Shown here piece by piece: positions 43,566 to 54,059 of a stretch of 64,000 nt of DNA. Origin of the DNA: Bactrocera neohumeralis (lineage: Eukaryota; Arthropoda; Insecta; Diptera; Tephritidae); assembly GCF_024586455.1 (NCBI RefSeq), contig NC_065919.1, forward strand, positions 22,854,839 through 22,918,838, read 5' to 3'. Both the position numbers and the translations under genes were made by a program. The notes below the pieces were generated by a model, which did no database searches, was not told the DNA's origin, and saw nothing but the letters and a program-made list of their open reading frames with translations. Each line of letters starts with the position of its first letter. Within the stretch, counting starts at the first letter, position 1.

Positions 43566-45400
43566 TATTTTTATTATTTTCTGGTTTGTTTTCTTACTTT
43601 TTATCCAGCTCTATATATATAACTTAGTAAGTGTTAGTTTACAAAAAATAACGATCGCTCTTTCAAGCTCAAAACAGAAGGTATGAATAAAAGGCTGCTT
43701 CAAATGGTGCACGGTGAAGAAAAAGTCTGATTGAGAATAAAATTCTTCATACTAAGCACCTTTGCATAAGTCTATATAAGCCAGATTCACCCATAAAATC
43801 ATAATGTTATTGATGGTTTGTAGTGTTCAACGAACTTTTTTGCTGAACTAAAAAGACTATCAAGTTTTCGATCATACTTGGTCCCCAATAATCGTACACT
43901 TATAGTACTATATCTGAATTGAAGTTATATAAAAAAATCTAGTAATTTTTTTTTGCTTGATAAGTAAGCGCTTAGACATTTCTAAGAAAATATCTACAAG
44001 TATGAGCTCTTAATTTTAACGGGAAGGTCTTCCGCCTTATGGTTTTCCAATTTTTCTTATTACCATATAGAAAAACTCATACATATATATCGCTTCCAAC
44101 TACTTGAAAAATATCCCAGTTCATGTATTTTGTAGAAAAGAGAATGCACTACGAAATGATCTTTTCACACTGTGCTTGAAGTATTCGGGAAAGGGTCGTC
44201 TCGCATTTTTCTGCTGAAATGTACATAGTATTCTTGCTGGTTCATTTATAATTCACCAGTTCAGCTGCTATATTTAATATTTCCGATTAAGTAAGTTAAA
44301 AGTAAGCAGAAAGCATAAGCAGCCCAAAAATTTCAATACTTTTGTATTATCAATGTTGCATAAGGAATGGACAGCAAGCGGTTTTTTACTGACAGCACCA
44401 CCAGGCACCTTTGTTATGCTGCCAAGCGCTCATGTACTGATATACATAGCAGATAAAGTTAGTCAGTAAATTTGCCACAGGCTGTACACTGCGAGAGAAA
44501 AACGTGATACCTACACACATATGTAAGTTAACACAAGCAAAAACTGCGGTTGGTGAAAGGTTAGCACGAGTTAGTGAGCAGACAGGTTCAAATGCAGGCG
44601 TTTGCTGCAAGCAAAGTTAGTTTAACGATGGTTGAAAATTTTAGCTGGAAAGTGAAAAAAATATGGAAATACATATTATGAAGCAAAAAAATACAAAAAT
44701 AACGAATAAAATGTAATTATTAGAAGAAAATAAAAAAAAAAACCAATAGTGTAAGAATCACTCATACGCCCTCTACAACCAATTACATACATAATGCTTA
44801 ATGCGCGAAGAGCTCAGCTATGAGCAAAACATGAACTTTTTCTGCGCATCAAAGTTAATTTATAGCTTTCATTATTTGTTTTTCAGCTAGCTAATAAATA
44901 AATTGAATGCTTACAATTGTTATGACCCAATGATAGTGAAAGCTAAAAGTGTGCTGAAAGCCAGGCAAAGTAACTATAGTGTCTAAACTCATGGAAGTGT
45001 GTTTAAAACAAGCTGAAACAACTGCCATAATAAAAATCAAATTGCATAGCGTTAAACTCAGCAGTACTGAAAATAAAGCAGCTAATAATAATTAACAGCG
45101 CAAAGCAGTCGACGGTGTGCAAGAGGTGAGTGACTTTTTGAGGCATAGTACCTGCTCAAGGACAGCATTTTGTTAAATTATGTGCTTGTATAATACAAAA
45201 AATTTGTTTATGATTGGTTGGTTTATACTTAAAAATACAAGCATATTACATTCTAAAATCAAAGCAGAGTAACGGCCTTAAATGAGCCAAAAGGTGTTTT
45301 GATATCTTCATATATCTGAATCTTTTTCTAAGAAAACTTTTAAATTTATTGATCCAAAAATTTGTACACATGTTATGGTATCTTTTAACTGTATTTCGAG
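43566..45400. other. AT-rich DNA, no feature recognised
   Basis: No gene or element recognised. The frame at 44386-44610 (minus) is short and unassigned. Confidence 0.4.
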
Positions 45401-46920
45401 ACCTAGTGTTTGTAAACATATTTATTTGGAAAGAAATTACAGCGGTTCTTCGGGAGCTTCTCTCGAAAGAGACGTTTTGCTGTGATCTTTGCAATGGATC
45501 CTCCGAAATTAAAAAAAACCAAACAGATCTGTTGTTGTATTCTGGCCATTTTTCTATCTCGGGTGCTCTCACACGCTCTGAGATCGGAAAAGTTCGCGCG
45601 CTGCTCCTCTTTTTTTCCAGCATATGAATGCGCATTGGGCCCAATTGTAATTCCTTTCATATAATACAATAGTGATGCCATTTCTTCATTGAATATGGCG
45701 GCCGCTATGTATATGGCTATTTTTATAGTTTTCGAACCGACCAAAACAATTTTTATGAGAGATTTTCCAATAATAGGAGCTCTCGATGTTGTTTTGGTTA
45801 CAAGCACCTACAGATCTTTCTAATAAATTCTCACTGCTGAGATCTGAGTCTGTCAGAATTGAACGTACAGCTTCAGCAACATCTTTTATAAAGTAATGGC
45901 TCATAATCATGTTCGAAAGTGGATAATTGATTGGCAGTTGCAGCACTCTGCCGGTAGCACCTTGATCTGGTCCATTCGAGCATTTGTCGTGCTCAGGATT
46001 TTTGTCACAATCGCAATTTCCCCTTGTTGCTAAGCTATAATAAACTGTCAACTTATCGATCATAGAGAGTTTTTTTATAATTTTGTTTTCCTTTTTTGTT
46101 TTCAACTGTTTCAACATTTTTTTTAGACAATCTCGTAGTCGCGTGCCCAATCGTTTCTGTACGTGTCCAATACATTCTTATTTCACAACTTCTTGATCAC
46201 CATAAAGTGCAGTCTTTAAAATTCCCGAGTACGTTTTGGAGTTACCGTCACTGATGTAACTTTTGTATATCGGAGTTTTGCAATGAACCTTGGAACATTT
46301 CAATGGCCGAATCAACTTCCATTTTCCCAGGAGAACCAGAATGATTAGCAGTGCTAGTATTTTCATGTTCTGCAATTCATTCATTACATTCTTCGGTATC
46401 GAGTTTCCACAGTTTGCAGTAAACATTTTTTAAATATCTATCTGATTTTACCAGATTAGTATCCGATCAATGATGTCACACCGTACAAGGAAGCAAACCC
46501 TCGCTTTTTCCATATGCCACCGCCAGATACAGTTAATTCTGTCGAATGTTCATCACCTTGATGTTCGGAAGTAAAACTTTTTTCTTCAGTACAAGCCTGT
46601 GGAAAAAATTTTTCGGTGTTTTTACACTGGAGTGATAATTATTCATTATTAAATCGTAAGTGGGCTGTGATATAATGGCGCTCTTGTCCATTAATCCACA
46701 AAATATCTTTTAACCCTAATCCGAGGACTCTCATGACAAATAAAAATCGGATTTATTTCATAATAGTGCGAAACAAAAGGACTAGAATTTACGATCTGCA
46801 CACTTATCACACAGCAAAAAAATTTTGAAATTAAGTCCTCGTGCAGAAGTAGTTTGAAATTTAACATTTCCGTCACAAATCTTACATTTCCCATACTCAA
46901 GAATTGCTGCAAACACTGTT
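45400..46920 (-). pseudogene. Mutator-like (MULE-type) transposase relic
   Basis: Minus strand, several frames. From 5': a Cys-poor start with MGNVRFVTEMLNFKLLLHED and YYEINPIFI (46890-46740); GGGIWKKRGFASLYGVTSLI (about 46535-46470), where the usual catalytic SGDGSW motif has Gly in place of Asp; SYISDGNSKTYSGILKTALY (second acidic block, about 46260); MGTRLRDCLKKMLKQLKTKK, KLTVYYSLATRGNCDCDKNP, CSNGPDQ, ENLLERSVGACNQNNIESSY (46150-45780); and AAAIFNEEMASLLYYMKGIT with IGPNAHSYAGKK (45690-45620). The order and wording match the insect transposases carrying the Mutator-like transposase domain. Many frameshifts; inactive. Terminal repeats were not searched successfully. Confidence 0.75.
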
Positions 46921-47294
46921 ATAAAATTTAAAATGCAATACTCAACAGACGGTTTACGTGAAACTGAGATTGTCTCTTGTTTTTTAAATTTTTTCGCTGA
47001 GGAATTGAAACTACTTGCATCCGTTTCAGCTGTTTTTGGATTAAAAACATTTTTGCGCTAAATACATTTACATATATTTACTTGAAACATGAAGATTATT
47101 ATATTAAATATAGTAGTCTTTATACAGTTTAATATAATGGTGAAAAAATGTCAAATCGACCTTCTAATATCAAATCCTGTTGCGGGTAACATACTTTATT
47201 GCAATGTACAATACTGTAGCCAGTTCGTGTATTTAATAAAATTTCACAAAATAAAACGATATGGTCCATGTTTTGAAAATCTATCGAGAACTTG
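46921..47294. other. AT-rich spacer between two transposase relics
   Basis: No family recognised. The 76-codon plus frame at 47089 is unassigned. Confidence 0.35.
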
Positions 47295-47756
47295 TTATGT
47301 AGTGATTTCAATGTCATGATGCGTGTGCAGCAACGCCAGGTCGATCAATATATCTTGAAGCATGTTCGTCCTCAACCACTTTTTCATACGGCGAAGTGTC
47401 GAAAATGAGCGTTCAGAGCTTGCATTCAACACAGGAAGTTTGCAGAATATGCGAAGAAAACTATGGATTATGGGGTGTGGATCTACATCGCAGTTCTTCA
47501 ACATTTCCATTGCAGTAGTCGGTAACTTGCTGTCTTTTGACTTTTGCTTCCGCCCCCCATGGCACTGCCAGTGATCAAGTTCACCTTTGAGCTTTAAACG
47601 TCGCACAATGTTGTCATTATCCAAAAGACCTTTGGGTCTATTTATCAAGCAGTCAGTAAAGTTTTCCATTTCTTTGGTTTTCAAAGTACGTATTTTTTCT
47701 GGAAGCAACAAACTCAGTTGAAATCCACCCAATACTTCTCTAGAAAAGCGAGTCAC
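47295..47756 (-). pseudogene. hAT transposase, C-terminal dimerisation region
   Basis: A 153-codon open frame: LPTTAMEMLKNCDVDPHPII, HSFLRIFCKLPVLNASSERS, FSTLRRMKKWLRTNMLQDIL, IDLALLHTHHDIEI. The NASSERSFS-x-L-R-x-K-x-x-LR block is the diagnostic hAT C-terminal dimerisation motif, as in zinc-finger MYM-type-like hAT proteins. The catalytic RNase H-like part would lie upstream (above 47756) but is not found. The start codon at 47756 is internal. A fragment, so not functional, although this part is uninterrupted and may be fairly young. Confidence 0.85.
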
Positions 47757-48254
47757 AAATCTTCGTTGATTTTATAGGACAAAGGAATACACTAATACGC
47801 TGTAGTATCGCGCAGATGGCCGCAGATTCTTGGTTTTTTTTCCTTAACTTTCAATTCTTCCGCCACTTTTTTCGTTTGTGAGTAAATGGATCGATTTTCG
47901 CCCATTTCCACTCTCTGAATCCGCCACTGCCTTAAGTGTTATAACTGCTTATTATTCTATAATTTTTTAATTAAGAAAGTCTATTTGATTTATACAAGCT
48001 GCTTGTTCGATTTGGCAATTTCGAAAGTACGCGATTTAATGTCAGCAGGCATTTCCAAGCGCGTTTAAATGTAGAAAATTTCTAAATAAATATCATATCA
48101 TATCTAGGACGACGCAATTTTTTCTCTACTATATTTGGGACTTTTATATAATATTAAAAAAAATATTTTATTATAATTTTTTTCTCACACTCTTCGGCTT
48201 CTAAATCAAGTCACTTTTCTCAAAACCACATCGGCCCTTTCATTGTTACGTCAA
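47757..48254. other. AT-rich DNA, no feature recognised
   Basis: May include more of the hAT element but no conserved block is readable. Confidence 0.35.
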
Positions 48255-48684
48255 AACAAAAAAAAACGCTAACTTCGGCTGCGCCGAAACTAATATACCC
48301 TTCACACGTGCATTTCTTTTACTAACTGTGTGTTCAGTTTGTATGGAAGCTATATGCTATAGCAAACCGATCTGAATAATTTTTTCGGAGATTATATTAT
48401 TACCTTAAGCAGTAATCCATGTCAAATTTCGTGAAGATACCACGTCAAATGCGAAAGTTTTCCGTACAAGAACTTGATTCCGATCGTTCGGTTTGTATGG
48501 CAGCTATATGCTATAGTAATCCGATCTGAACAATTTTTCCTAAGATTATATTATTACCTTATATTATTACCTTAAGGCTAAATCGACTTAGCTCAACATA
48601 CTGATCATTTATATACTATATATACTCTATAGGGTCTCCGACTCTTCCTTCTGGGTGTTGCAAACTTCGTGACAAACTTAATAC
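48255..48684 (-). repeat. Dispersed fly repeat with terminal hairpin (copy D), interrupted
   Basis: Reverse orientation: AACTTCGGCTGCGCCGAAAC near 48270, GTGTGTTCAGTTTGTATGGAAGC, AATCCGATCTGAACAATTTT, and GGGTCTCCGACTCTTCCTTC, GGGTGTTGCAAACTTCGTGA CAAACTTAATA at 48681. Its final TATACCCTGTT lies beyond the mariner, at 49521-49531. Confidence 0.82.
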
Positions 48685-48686
48685 TA

Positions 48687-49517
48687 GGTGCGTTCCAAAG
48701 AAAACAGGACTTTAAAAAAAAACAGAACAAATGGTTTTTTCGGCAAAATCAATTTATTTTATTCAAAATAGTCTCCTTCTGCTTCAATACAGCTTTTTTC
48801 ACGGTCCAAAGGCATGTCGAACGAGCTCGTTGGCCAGTATGGCCGCCAGTATGCCGGTGCAAGCCTTTTGAATGGCCTCTACGTCTGAATAACGCTTTCC
48901 TTTCATGGGCAAATGCATTTTTCCGAAAAGGAAGACCTCTTTAATGATTTTTTTCGAATGTTGGATTCTGAGCAATTTTTGGTCGTCGGTCAATTGGTGC
49001 GGAGGAAACCGTGCACACACCTTTCGTAAGACCAAATGTTCGGTCAAAATGCGATAAATCGATATTTTGGAGATGTTCAATTCCATTTCCATGAATTTCA
49101 ATAATGATTTCGGCTGACTTTTGATGAATTCACGCACAGTTTCGATGGAATTTCCGGTGATCTCGGATTTTGATTGGCCTACATGTTGATCGTCATTTAT
49201 GTCGTGCACTCTGCTACGGGATGGGCAATCATCGCCATAAACTTGTTTCATCAATTGAAACGTTTCGGCAAAAGTTTTACCAATTTTAAAACAAAATTTA
49301 ATGTTTGTTCGTTGTTCGAAGCTCATTTTCGCACCGATAACACAAACATACTGACACTTAAAACGCAATAACTTCACTTCCAATCAATGAAATGTCATGA
49401 AATTGTTGTCACTGAACAATCGATAAAGATAGCAGATTCTAACGCACCAGTCAACTTATAAATGGCGCCACCAGGGGGCGCTAGATTCCAAAATTGCTGT
49501 TTACTTTGGAACTCACC
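48687..49517 (-). mobile_element. DD34D mariner relic inserted in the dispersed repeat
   Basis: Ends GGTGCGTTCCAAAGAAAACA (48687) and inverted TGTTTACTTTGGAACTCACC. Left TA at 48685-48686. Minus-strand open frame (194 codons, Met of the transposase at 49326): MSFEQRTNIKFCFKIGKTFA, ETFQLMKQVYGDDCPSRSRV, a deletion of the WF block, INDDQHVGQSKSEITGNSIE, SLLKFMEMELNISKISIYRI, LVLRKVCARFPPHQLTDDQK, then a deletion of the entire catalytic region from about residue 150, re-joining at LFGKMHLPMKGKRYSDVEAI, QKACTGILAAI. It is uninterrupted although it lacks all three catalytic Asp residues: an in-frame internal deletion derivative of about 830 bp. Confidence 0.9.
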
Positions 49518-49859
49518 TTGTATACCCTGTTTAAGTTATAAAAATGAATGCTTCTTACTGCTAACTTATCATGGACACTTACTGTATTTTCTCTTGTCAA
49601 ACTTCTGTTAACGTTTTAAAAAAGAAGAAAGGAGAATATTATTTTAATATGAGTTGTAATATACAATTTAATAAATTTTTGATGTCTAATGTTCTCATCC
49701 TTCTGGAAATTTTTTGATACCATCATAATAAAACTGCGCCAGCTTCTTTGGCTAAGAATAAAGTAAGCCAATTTCCGAAATCATTTTCTGATGTGCATCA
49801 TATGCCAGTGAGAGCGCGTTCTGCATTGAGCGGAACAAATGGGAGTCAAAAGCTTATAG
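49518..49859. other. Rest of dispersed repeat, then AT-rich DNA
   Basis: 49521-49545 completes copy D (TATACCCTGTTTAAG). Nothing recognised after it. Confidence 0.4.
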
Positions 49860-50420
49860 AAGGGTGCGCCAAAACTTCATGATTCTTGCTTGCCAGTTAG
49901 TTTTTAATCGCTTTGGCAACAACTTGCGTTGTTACTTCGTGTCTAGATGCAAATTCCGAGAGGTTTTCAGGTTTTCAAAAATCGCAAATTTTAATTTGGT
50001 CTTTGGTTTCCTGCTGGTAAGGTTCCCCTTTAATAATTTCACCCGGTTTGAGTAGCTCATAATATAACACACTCTTCTGATCCCACCAAGAACAAAGTAT
50101 CTTCTTGGCGTCACGGATAATCGGTTTTGACTGTTTGACCAAACTTCCATATAAGTTTTTGCATTCAGGATTATCGCAATGGATGCTCTTTTCATCATCA
50201 GTCACTCGACTCGACCCAAAAACAATTTTTTGTAGTGTTCAAGCAGCATTTCTGACTAGCAATATCGTCTTTCAACTTCTCTTGCCTACAATTCATGTTT
50301 GATTGTTTCCAGTTGCTTTCAAACGCCTTGAGCTGCTTGAGTGGCTGCTAAAGGTTTCGTTAGCAGTTTTACTTGTTTTTTACAATAAACTTCATAGAGT
50401 AGTGCTTTCAGTTCCTCATC
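49860..50420 (-). pseudogene. mauritiana-subfamily-like mariner fragment
   Basis: Minus strand: SRRLKATGN near 50330, SRVTDDEKSIHCDNPECKNL (the GDEKW box is now DDEKS, Asp kept), KQSKPIIRDAKKILCSWWDQ, KSVLYYELLKPGEIIKGEPY, QQETKDQ, ending near 49970. Related to 24240-25195 but more broken. Second and third Asp not found. Confidence 0.75.
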
Positions 50421-51477
50421 TTTACACCTTTTTAGCCGCTCAGTTTGTTACTGGCTTTCCAAGCCAAAATCTCAAAATCACAACTTTTAAATCGTACAAA
50501 CCACATTTATCACGTTTGCTCAGCTAGAATATGTTCGAGAAAAATTTCCACCAAACCACAATGATTTTCATCTGAGGTTTTCCGCATATTAAAGTAGTGC
50601 AAAATATGTCACTCTACACTTTTAATTTGCTTGTTTGCTTTATATTTTCACCACTTGTTGCTAACAGCGATTCGTTGCTAAAAATGCAGCCGAAAGTTGA
50701 TCACGCCACAATTGATACACATTTTTCGCAACACAGGGTGACACAGCTACGCAACAGCGTCATCTCTTTTGCCAGCCCACGCAATTGTTCTCTGTTTTTT
50801 TGTTGCTTACAACTTTTGTCCCTTCGCCCACCTGTCAAAATCTGCGTCACTCTGTTTCGTCGCCACTCCACTTGCTTGTCCATGTTTGTATCGTGTGCCT
50901 TTCGATTTGTTTCACATCTGCCACGCGCTTTTTTCACTTGCTGCTGTTGCCTTGCTTCGGGGATATCCTGTACTTTGCGCTTTTGTAGATTTTATGAGTG
51001 CTCTTTTGCAGAAAGCCTGTAAATATGTATGCATCTATTATTCTTTTTTCTAAGAAGTCTCCAAATATTTGCTCGATCTGTTGTCTTACGGCATCTTGCA
51101 TGGTATTTTTGTTGTTGCTGTATTTTAATCTTCTTGGTGTTGGAGTTTACTTTTTGTTCTTTTTGTTTTTGCTGGGCATTCTTAGTTCACTGCTTCTAAA
51201 ATCTGCCTTTTGTCTTGCGTTTTGTTAGCAAATTTGCCTTTTGTCAATTACCTTTGCTTTACTCCCAAGTGACAACAAATTCAATACGCCGACACGCATA
51301 CATATATACCTATACATGAAACATACATACATATACTATAGTTTTTATACATTTTTACACTATGAATAGAATGACGAAAATATATATTTTCTACAATATT
51401 GTCATCTCATTGTTCTTTTTTTTAATACCCCTCCAGCTTATCATCGTTCCTTCTTCTCTGAAATATTTACTGTTAGT
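50421..51477. other. Pyrimidine-rich DNA without a firm gene
   Basis: Long overlapping plus frames (141 codons at 50597, 94 at 50769) are rich in Cys, Leu, Phe and Ser and lie in T/C-rich DNA; no family recognised and I do not call a gene. CATACATACATATA tract near 51325. Confidence 0.35.
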
Positions 51478-51885
51478 TTAGTGAAAATATTTTGGCATCA
51501 GCGGTTGTGCGGGCAAAATTGTATCTGTAGGCCGCTTTAGATGGCACGGTAAAGCAGTTAAGCAATATTCTCTTCGCTGGAGAGCATTCGATTTTCCAAC
51601 AAGATGCTGCTTCAACACTTAAAAGACAAAAACCACTCATCAATGACTTAAAAGCAATACATATTGCTGGCTCCATAGCTAAAGGTCGAATTTCAATCTA
51701 GAAGTTCAGCTTTGAATCCATTGCCAATACCTCACAGTGAAATGCAGATAAAAAAAAATGTTTGCTTCGAGCAGCGTCTTCAATACCAATAGAAACTGTG
51801 CGTGCAGCAATTGATCTATGGCCAATTCGTTTGAGGGCATTAGTGAAAGCAAAAGGTAACATTTTCGAGTAAATTTCGTACACCA
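51478..51885 (+). pseudogene. Tc1/mariner-superfamily transposase, C-terminal relic
   Basis: Plus strand with three stops: ASAVVRAKLYL, AALDGTVKQLSNILFAGEHS, IFQQDAASTLKRQKPLINDL (second catalytic Asp in QQDAAS, about 51597), a degraded third block (ESIANTSQ), and the C-terminus AASSIPIETVRAAIDLWPIR with LRALVKAKGNIFE ending near 51870. The C-terminal pattern (IP-x-ETVRAAID-x-WP-x-RL) is typical of insect Tc1/mariner proteins. The two minus-strand frames over it (51473, 51698) are shadows. Confidence 0.75.
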
Positions 51886-51954
51886 TTTAATTAATGTATA
51901 TGTTATTAAATAAAATAAATTTCATTAAGAAATATTTTATAGTTTTACTTTTAT

Positions 51955-52980
51955 ATAAGCCGGAACTTGTAACAGAACTTATGGCAGGACTTACAGGCCA
52001 ATTAAAGAGTTCCCGACCTACCATAGTAAAACACATTGTTTTGGAAAATACGTTTTACCTTATTCAATATAGTTCTCTTCAATGGTGATACACTGATTAT
52101 AGTGATCTTCCCACTTTTCAAGACCAATTTGGTAGTACGATTTGTCCTTCGTCTCAAAATAGGCCTCAGTTTCGGCGTTCACCTTTTCATTCGAAAAATT
52201 CTTCTCAGTATTAGTTTCAGATCTAAGAACAGCAAATTGTTGCTGGGGCCAAATCTGTATAATACGGTGAATGCAAAAGCAATTTAAATCCCAATTTATG
52301 GATTTTTACCATCATTTTCTCTGACTTGTGACACGGTGCAATGTCTTAGTGAAACAGAACTTTCTCGTTTTCAAGTGCGGCCATTTTTCGTCGATTTCGC
52401 CCTTCAAACCATGCTATGTAATAGTCGCTGTTGATAGTTTTTCCTTTTTCAAGGAAGCTAATACAAATTATTCTATGCACACACCAAAATACAGAGGCCT
52501 TAAACTTGCCAGCCGTCTCTTGCGTTTTTCCGCGCTTTGGAGCGAGTTCATCGTGTGCAGTTCACTCGTGCGTAGTCCACTCGGATGACTGTCGATTGGA
52601 CTTCGAAGCGAAATGATGAACCCATGTTTCATTCATTGTCACATATCGATCCAAAAACTCGCGTTCATTGCACTTAAACCTCCCCAAAAACTGCTCCGAA
52701 GCATTAACTCCGCGTTATTTTTGTTCAAAGGTGAGCTCGCACGGCAACTACTTTGCAAAGAGCTATCTCATACTTAAATACTACTGTTGCCATCTCGAAG
52801 AACTTCAATTTACGGTCATCCAAAAATATTTTGTGAACTGCTTTGCTGTTTTCTTTGGTAACAACCTCGTTTCAGCGTCCATTGCTTTCACCGTCTTTGG
52901 TGCTCATTTCGTCTCGTTCAATTTTAGCAAACCGCTTTCGATTTTCCAACAAGATGCAGAGTTCAAAAAACGTTGATCAA
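51955..52980 (-). mobile_element. DD34D mariner relic, most of transposase
   Basis: Minus strand, 5' at right: FAKIERDEMSTKDGESNGR (about 52925-52870), NEVVTKENSKAVHKIFLDDR, KLKFFEMATVV, a broken middle, FLDRYVTMNETWVHHFASKS (first Asp changed to Asn in MNETW), NRQSSEWTTHE, LAPKRGKTQETAGKFKASVF, LEKGKTINSDYYIAWFEGR, HLKTRKFCF, DIAPCHKSEK (second Asp kept after a stop), YTDLAPATI-type third block (Asp doubtful), and the C-terminus SNEKVNAETEAYFETKDKSY, YQIGLEKWEDHYNQCITIEE, NYIE near 52050. Inactive. The overlapping plus-strand frames are shadows. Confidence 0.82.
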
Positions 52981-52984
52981 AACA

Positions 52985-53754
52985 ATCTCGACTTAAATTT
53001 TTCTTCTTCAAAAAACAATATTTTATCAAGACGTGAAAATCCTGTTTATCCTTATTTTCATAAATAGTTCTAGTAGCGCCATTTATGTGTCAATTGACCT
53101 GTTAAGTATATTTGCCGAAAAGGCCGAGACCCAGATCTGTACCGATTTAAATTTCGATGCTAGATCATATTGCTGTCAAGATGTAAGATGGAATACACAT
53201 ATTGAGCGAAAGAAAGTTAAATGAATAAGGTTCGCATATTCGCTATATGAGGTCTTGAAAAGTATAGTTCCACGTATATCACTTTTTGAGCAAAGTTTCT
53301 TCTGATATTGTCACAGAGGTTGTATTGTGAAAGAATCTGTTGGAATATAATATTGTGTTATATGGGTTGTAAGCTGGCTGTATTTTATTCTTTCCCGTTT
53401 TCACAAATTGGTTGAGGAATTGAAAATTGTATAGAATTTCATTTAAAATTTGGCGGTGCTACGCCCATTTTTTCTTAATAGAGTTAACGCTTTTTTAGCG
53501 TAACCGTAACCTTTGCATATGGGAGAGCATGGTTGTATGTATATCAGGGTGGGAAAAAAAACTATGGTTGAATCGAACCTCAAATACTTTGTTTTCAGTC
53601 TGCTTTCAAACAAAGAAATCGTGACTGATTGTTGTAGCATGTAAGCTCAACGAAATTCTCTCACCGAAAGTAGTCTTTAGGCTCTATGATACTTAGTCCA
53701 TCCCAGCGGATGGATAAAAGCTTTTTTCTGTTTCAGTTTTAGGCTTCTTAACTA
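52985..53754. other. AT-rich DNA, no firm feature
   Basis: GGCGGTGCTACGCCCATTTT at 53452 is a phrase common in fly dispersed repeats. Nothing else recognised. Confidence 0.35.
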
Positions 53755-53764
53755 TTGTAGTCGA

Positions 53765-54050
53765 GCTCAGGTATGCAGCCTCCCGATTATCTCTTCTGAT
53801 AGCAGGGTGGCGATACTAGCCTTGATCTCACTAACCGTACGTTCAAGATTGGCTAAGGAATGCCTCACCTCGTTATAAATAGCATCGAATTATTTTGTAA
53901 TAACATTAGCATCGGGGTCAAGCCACAGTAGAGCTGAGAAACTGGAAGTGTACTTTAGTCCCGCTTTCAGTAGAATGGTGCTCCTCTCACCTACCGTGTT
54001 CTACTATTAGATAGCTGGGCTTCGTTGGAACTGGGTTAGCACTAAGCTTC
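53765..54050 (-). pseudogene. Unidentified coding-like relic
   Basis: Minus strand. MKLSANPVP and SYLIVEHGR (54050-53990) shift by one frame into ERSTILLKAGLKYTSSFSAL, LWLDPDANVITK, a single stop, then FDAIYNEVRHSLANLERTVS, EIKASIATLLSEEIIGRLHT, stop near 53770. The stretch after the stop looks alpha-helical with heptad-like Leu/Ile spacing (coiled coil). Its composition and single stop suggest a real protein origin, perhaps ORF1 of a non-LTR element or a gag-like protein, but I do not recognise the family. Confidence 0.4.
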
Positions 54051-54059
54051 ATGCAATGC

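Noticed and set aside
50597..51022. 141-codon plus-strand open frame with hydrophobic runs
   Set aside because: Several overlapping frames share this T/C-rich stretch, Cys/Phe/Leu composition follows the base bias, and no motif is recognisable.
51473..51886. Two minus-strand frames in phase separated by one stop, first taken for a new protein
   Set aside because: The plus strand reads as a Tc1/mariner C-terminus (IFQQDAAS, IPIETVRAAIDLWP), which explains the open minus frames as shadows.
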